A stretch of 64,000 nucleotides of DNA, from contig RDOA01000003.1 in NCBI GenBank assembly GCA_011364925.1, forward strand, positions 1 through 64,000, given 5' to 3'. Shown in pieces: positions 62,766 to 64,000 of the stretch. Positions within the stretch are counted from its first letter, which is position 1. Each line of letters opens with the position of its first letter. This DNA is from Promethearchaeota archaeon (GTDB taxonomy: Archaea > Asgardarchaeota > Lokiarchaeia > Sigyniarchaeales > SOKP01). The notes below the pieces were generated by a model. It saw only the letters and a list, made by a program, of their open reading frames with translations. It had not been told where the DNA came from and ran no database searches. A program made the translations under genes and the position numbers.

Positions 62766-63223
62766 GAATACCGATACAGGTTTTAGTTTACCCAGTTAGG
62801 AGGATTAAGAAAGGATGGGAGTATCTAATGCTCAAAAGGGTTGAGAGCCGAGGAGGATTTTGGCAAGGAGTAACAGGAGCCCCTGAAAATAGCGAGACTA
62901 TTACTAAAGGAGCATATAGAGAGTTGATAGAAGAAACAGGTTATACATCGTTTATTCTAATCAAAACCGATATCTCTTATACAATTCCTATGGAGGAAAG
63001 ATGGGAGAATATCTATCCCAAAGGGACTAAAGAAATTCCTGAATATCTTTTTATAGCGCTAATCCACCAATCAATTCCACCTAAAATAGATCCAAATGAA
63101 CATACAGAATGGAAATGGTGTACATTCGAAGAAGCAATGCAACTTCTCAAATGGGACGATAATAAGAGCGCTCTCAAGTGTGTAAAAAAATATATAAACG
63201 AAGATAAGAAAAAAAAAGATTAA
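62762..63223 (+). CDS. Nudix hydrolase
   Basis: A 153-residue protein with a complete Nudix box: GAPENSETITKGAYRELIEE followed by TGY, matching Gx5Ex7REUxEExGU with the final glycine as expected. It resembles dihydroneopterin triphosphate or (d)NTP pyrophosphohydrolases (RIPIQVLVYPVRR start, WKWCTFEEA end). It overlaps the EamA stop by ATGA, so the two are co-translated; the pair may handle a common nucleotide-derived substrate. That link is inference. Confidence 0.88.
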   Translation: MRIPIQVLVYPVRRIKKGWEYLMLKRVESRGGFWQGVTGAPENSETITKGAYRELIEETGYTSFILIKTDISYTIPMEERWENIYPKGTKEIPEYLFIALIHQSIPPKIDPNEHTEWKWCTFEEAMQLLKWDDNKSALKCVKKYINEDKKKKD

Positions 63224-63229
63224 CTTAAT

Positions 63230-63544
63230 TTAATCTGACCTTCTTGCTCTTAATATCAAAAGAAGTATCCCTACGCAAATTAAAATAATTCCAATTATTA
63301 GTCCTGAATACAAGACTACCCAAACCGCAGGAACTATATCTGGTCCTGGATATTCAGCTTCCAAATCTAAACCGAACTTGAGCAGAAAACCAAAAATAAA
63401 CGAAAGTATCGCACCACCTACAGTACTAATAATACCAAAAACTAAGAAGACATTTTTTGACACTCTTAACACCATTCTTTTATAGATTTCTTTAAGATAT
63501 GCAAGAATAGTTTCTTGTGTATTTAAGTTTAACACATTAGTCAA
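63230..63544 (-). CDS. Two-helix membrane protein, paralog A
   Basis: A 104-residue protein with an N-terminal amphipathic part, then helices at about 31-52 and 70-97 ending in RARRSD. The C-terminal part resembles the neighbouring 80-aa protein (LLILRARRSD against LFIVRARVKD; VFLVFGIISTVGGAI against VLLIFAILTLVGGAI). Old tandem duplicate. Function unknown. Confidence 0.6.
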   Translation of the reverse strand: MTNVLNLNTQETILAYLKEIYKRMVLRVSKNVFLVFGIISTVGGAILSFIFGFLLKFGLDLEAEYPGPDIVPAVWVVLYSGLIIGIILICVGILLLILRARRSD

Positions 63545-63583
63545 TAATTATCGCATCAAAAAATAAAAAAAATAGAATTTGAA

Positions 63584-63826
63584 TTAATCTTTTACTCGGG
63601 CTCTTACAATAAAGAGAATAATCGACACAACTATTAATGCAATACCCATAGAAAAGAAGAAATATAAGAAAAAATAACCTTGAGGATCCATTGTAGCTCC
63701 AGGAAATTGTGATGTTATAGCCACATGTAACATGACAATAATAGCACCAAGTGTCGTAAAGATTGCTCCTCCAACTAAGGTTAATATCGCAAATATTAAT
63801 AGAACTGTTCTTGCCACCTTATTCAC
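63584..63826 (-). CDS. Two-helix membrane protein, paralog B
   Basis: An 80-residue protein with helices at about 5-31 and 53-73 and a short outer loop (SQFPGATMDPQGY). Its similarity to paralog A is clear at both helices. The genes lie in tandem on the same strand with a 39-bp gap. Function unknown. Confidence 0.6.
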   Translation of the reverse strand: MNKVARTVLLIFAILTLVGGAIFTTLGAIIVMLHVAITSQFPGATMDPQGYFFLYFFFSMGIALIVVSIILFIVRARVKD

Positions 63827-64000
63827 CTAAACTTTAAGACTTTGATATGACATATAAGGTTCGTTTCTTAAGTATTTAAGTTTTACATTTTCGTCTATTC
63901 TGTTAATTTATTGACAAAATTGTTAAGGATCTATGAAAATGTTTTTACACTTCGACTTAATTACTTTTTCTCCTACATTTGCAACCCTACGAGCTAACTC

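Noticed and set aside
1-64000. Search for CRISPR arrays, insertion sequences, rRNA and tRNA genes
   Set aside because: No regularly spaced repeats, transposase frames or structural RNA signatures were seen on reading both strands; short or divergent RNA genes could still be missed by eye.

Overview
The window looks like a piece of an Asgard archaeal chromosome, most likely Lokiarchaeia-like. It is AT-rich and gene-dense, with archaeal BRE/TATA-type promoters about 25-35 bp upstream of many starts and T-run terminators. The information-processing genes are archaeal: TFB, RadA, a RadB-like ATPase, FEN1-like, Hef and a Hel308-like helicase. Two genes are of eukaryote-signature type, a Ras/Rab-like small GTPase and a probable longin-domain protein. 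There are also many one-off membrane proteins with N- and C-terminal membrane anchors. No rRNA, tRNA, CRISPR array or insertion sequence was recognised. The taxon is inferred from gene content, not from a marker search.

Layout. 1-6.5 kb: a flap endonuclease-like gene cut by the window edge, small membrane proteins, and two anchored surface proteins, one with a beta-helix. 6.5-10 kb: RadA with an extra C-terminal HhH domain, a hotdog thioesterase, and a flavodiiron protein behind a perfect 16-bp palindrome. 10.2-14.6 kb: an AbrB-type regulator followed by a heterodimeric ABC exporter. 14.6-17.5 kb: a minus-strand group including a membrane metalloprotease-like protein and a RadB-like ATPase. 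18-19.3 kb: a divergent TFB. 19.5-26.3 kb: a large surface protein and two tandem-duplicated fused DppB-DppC permeases that have lost their EAA coupling loops. 26.3-34 kb: a repair block with a wHTH protein, Hef, a zinc-ribbon protein, a longin-like protein and a Hel308-like helicase with a SWIM-type zinc motif.

34.3-44.1 kb holds a membrane-anchored HhH protein, a kinase-phosphatase (Pnkp-like), and a four-gene overlapping operon built around a 1258-aa membrane protein with a HerA/VirB4-type fold but no Walker A or Walker B residues. I consider this operon the best candidate for an undescribed system. 44.1-55.9 kb: a ThiF/E1-like protein, two GNAT acetyltransferases, paired small membrane proteins, a small GTPase whose P-loop is destroyed, a B12-type radical SAM protein, OB-fold, zinc-finger and TPR proteins. 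56-58.6 kb: a four-copy tandem array of membrane proteins with a conserved non-coding element after each of the first three. 58.8-59.3 kb: an endonuclease VII gene that is in frame throughout except for two TAA codons. 59.4-63.8 kb: an ATC-hydrolase-like protein, a DMT transporter overlapping a Nudix hydrolase, and small membrane proteins.

Three themes recur. (i) Several families have lost active-site motifs but are otherwise intact: FEN1-like, HerA-like, small GTPase, Hef nuclease, and the EAA loops of the permeases. (ii) Tandem duplication of membrane-protein genes is frequent. (iii) Several genes have coding evidence extending 5' of any standard start codon. Some of these would be fixed by a one-base change and others have a near-cognate codon at good Shine-Dalgarno spacing, so either sequencing error or unusual initiation is possible.
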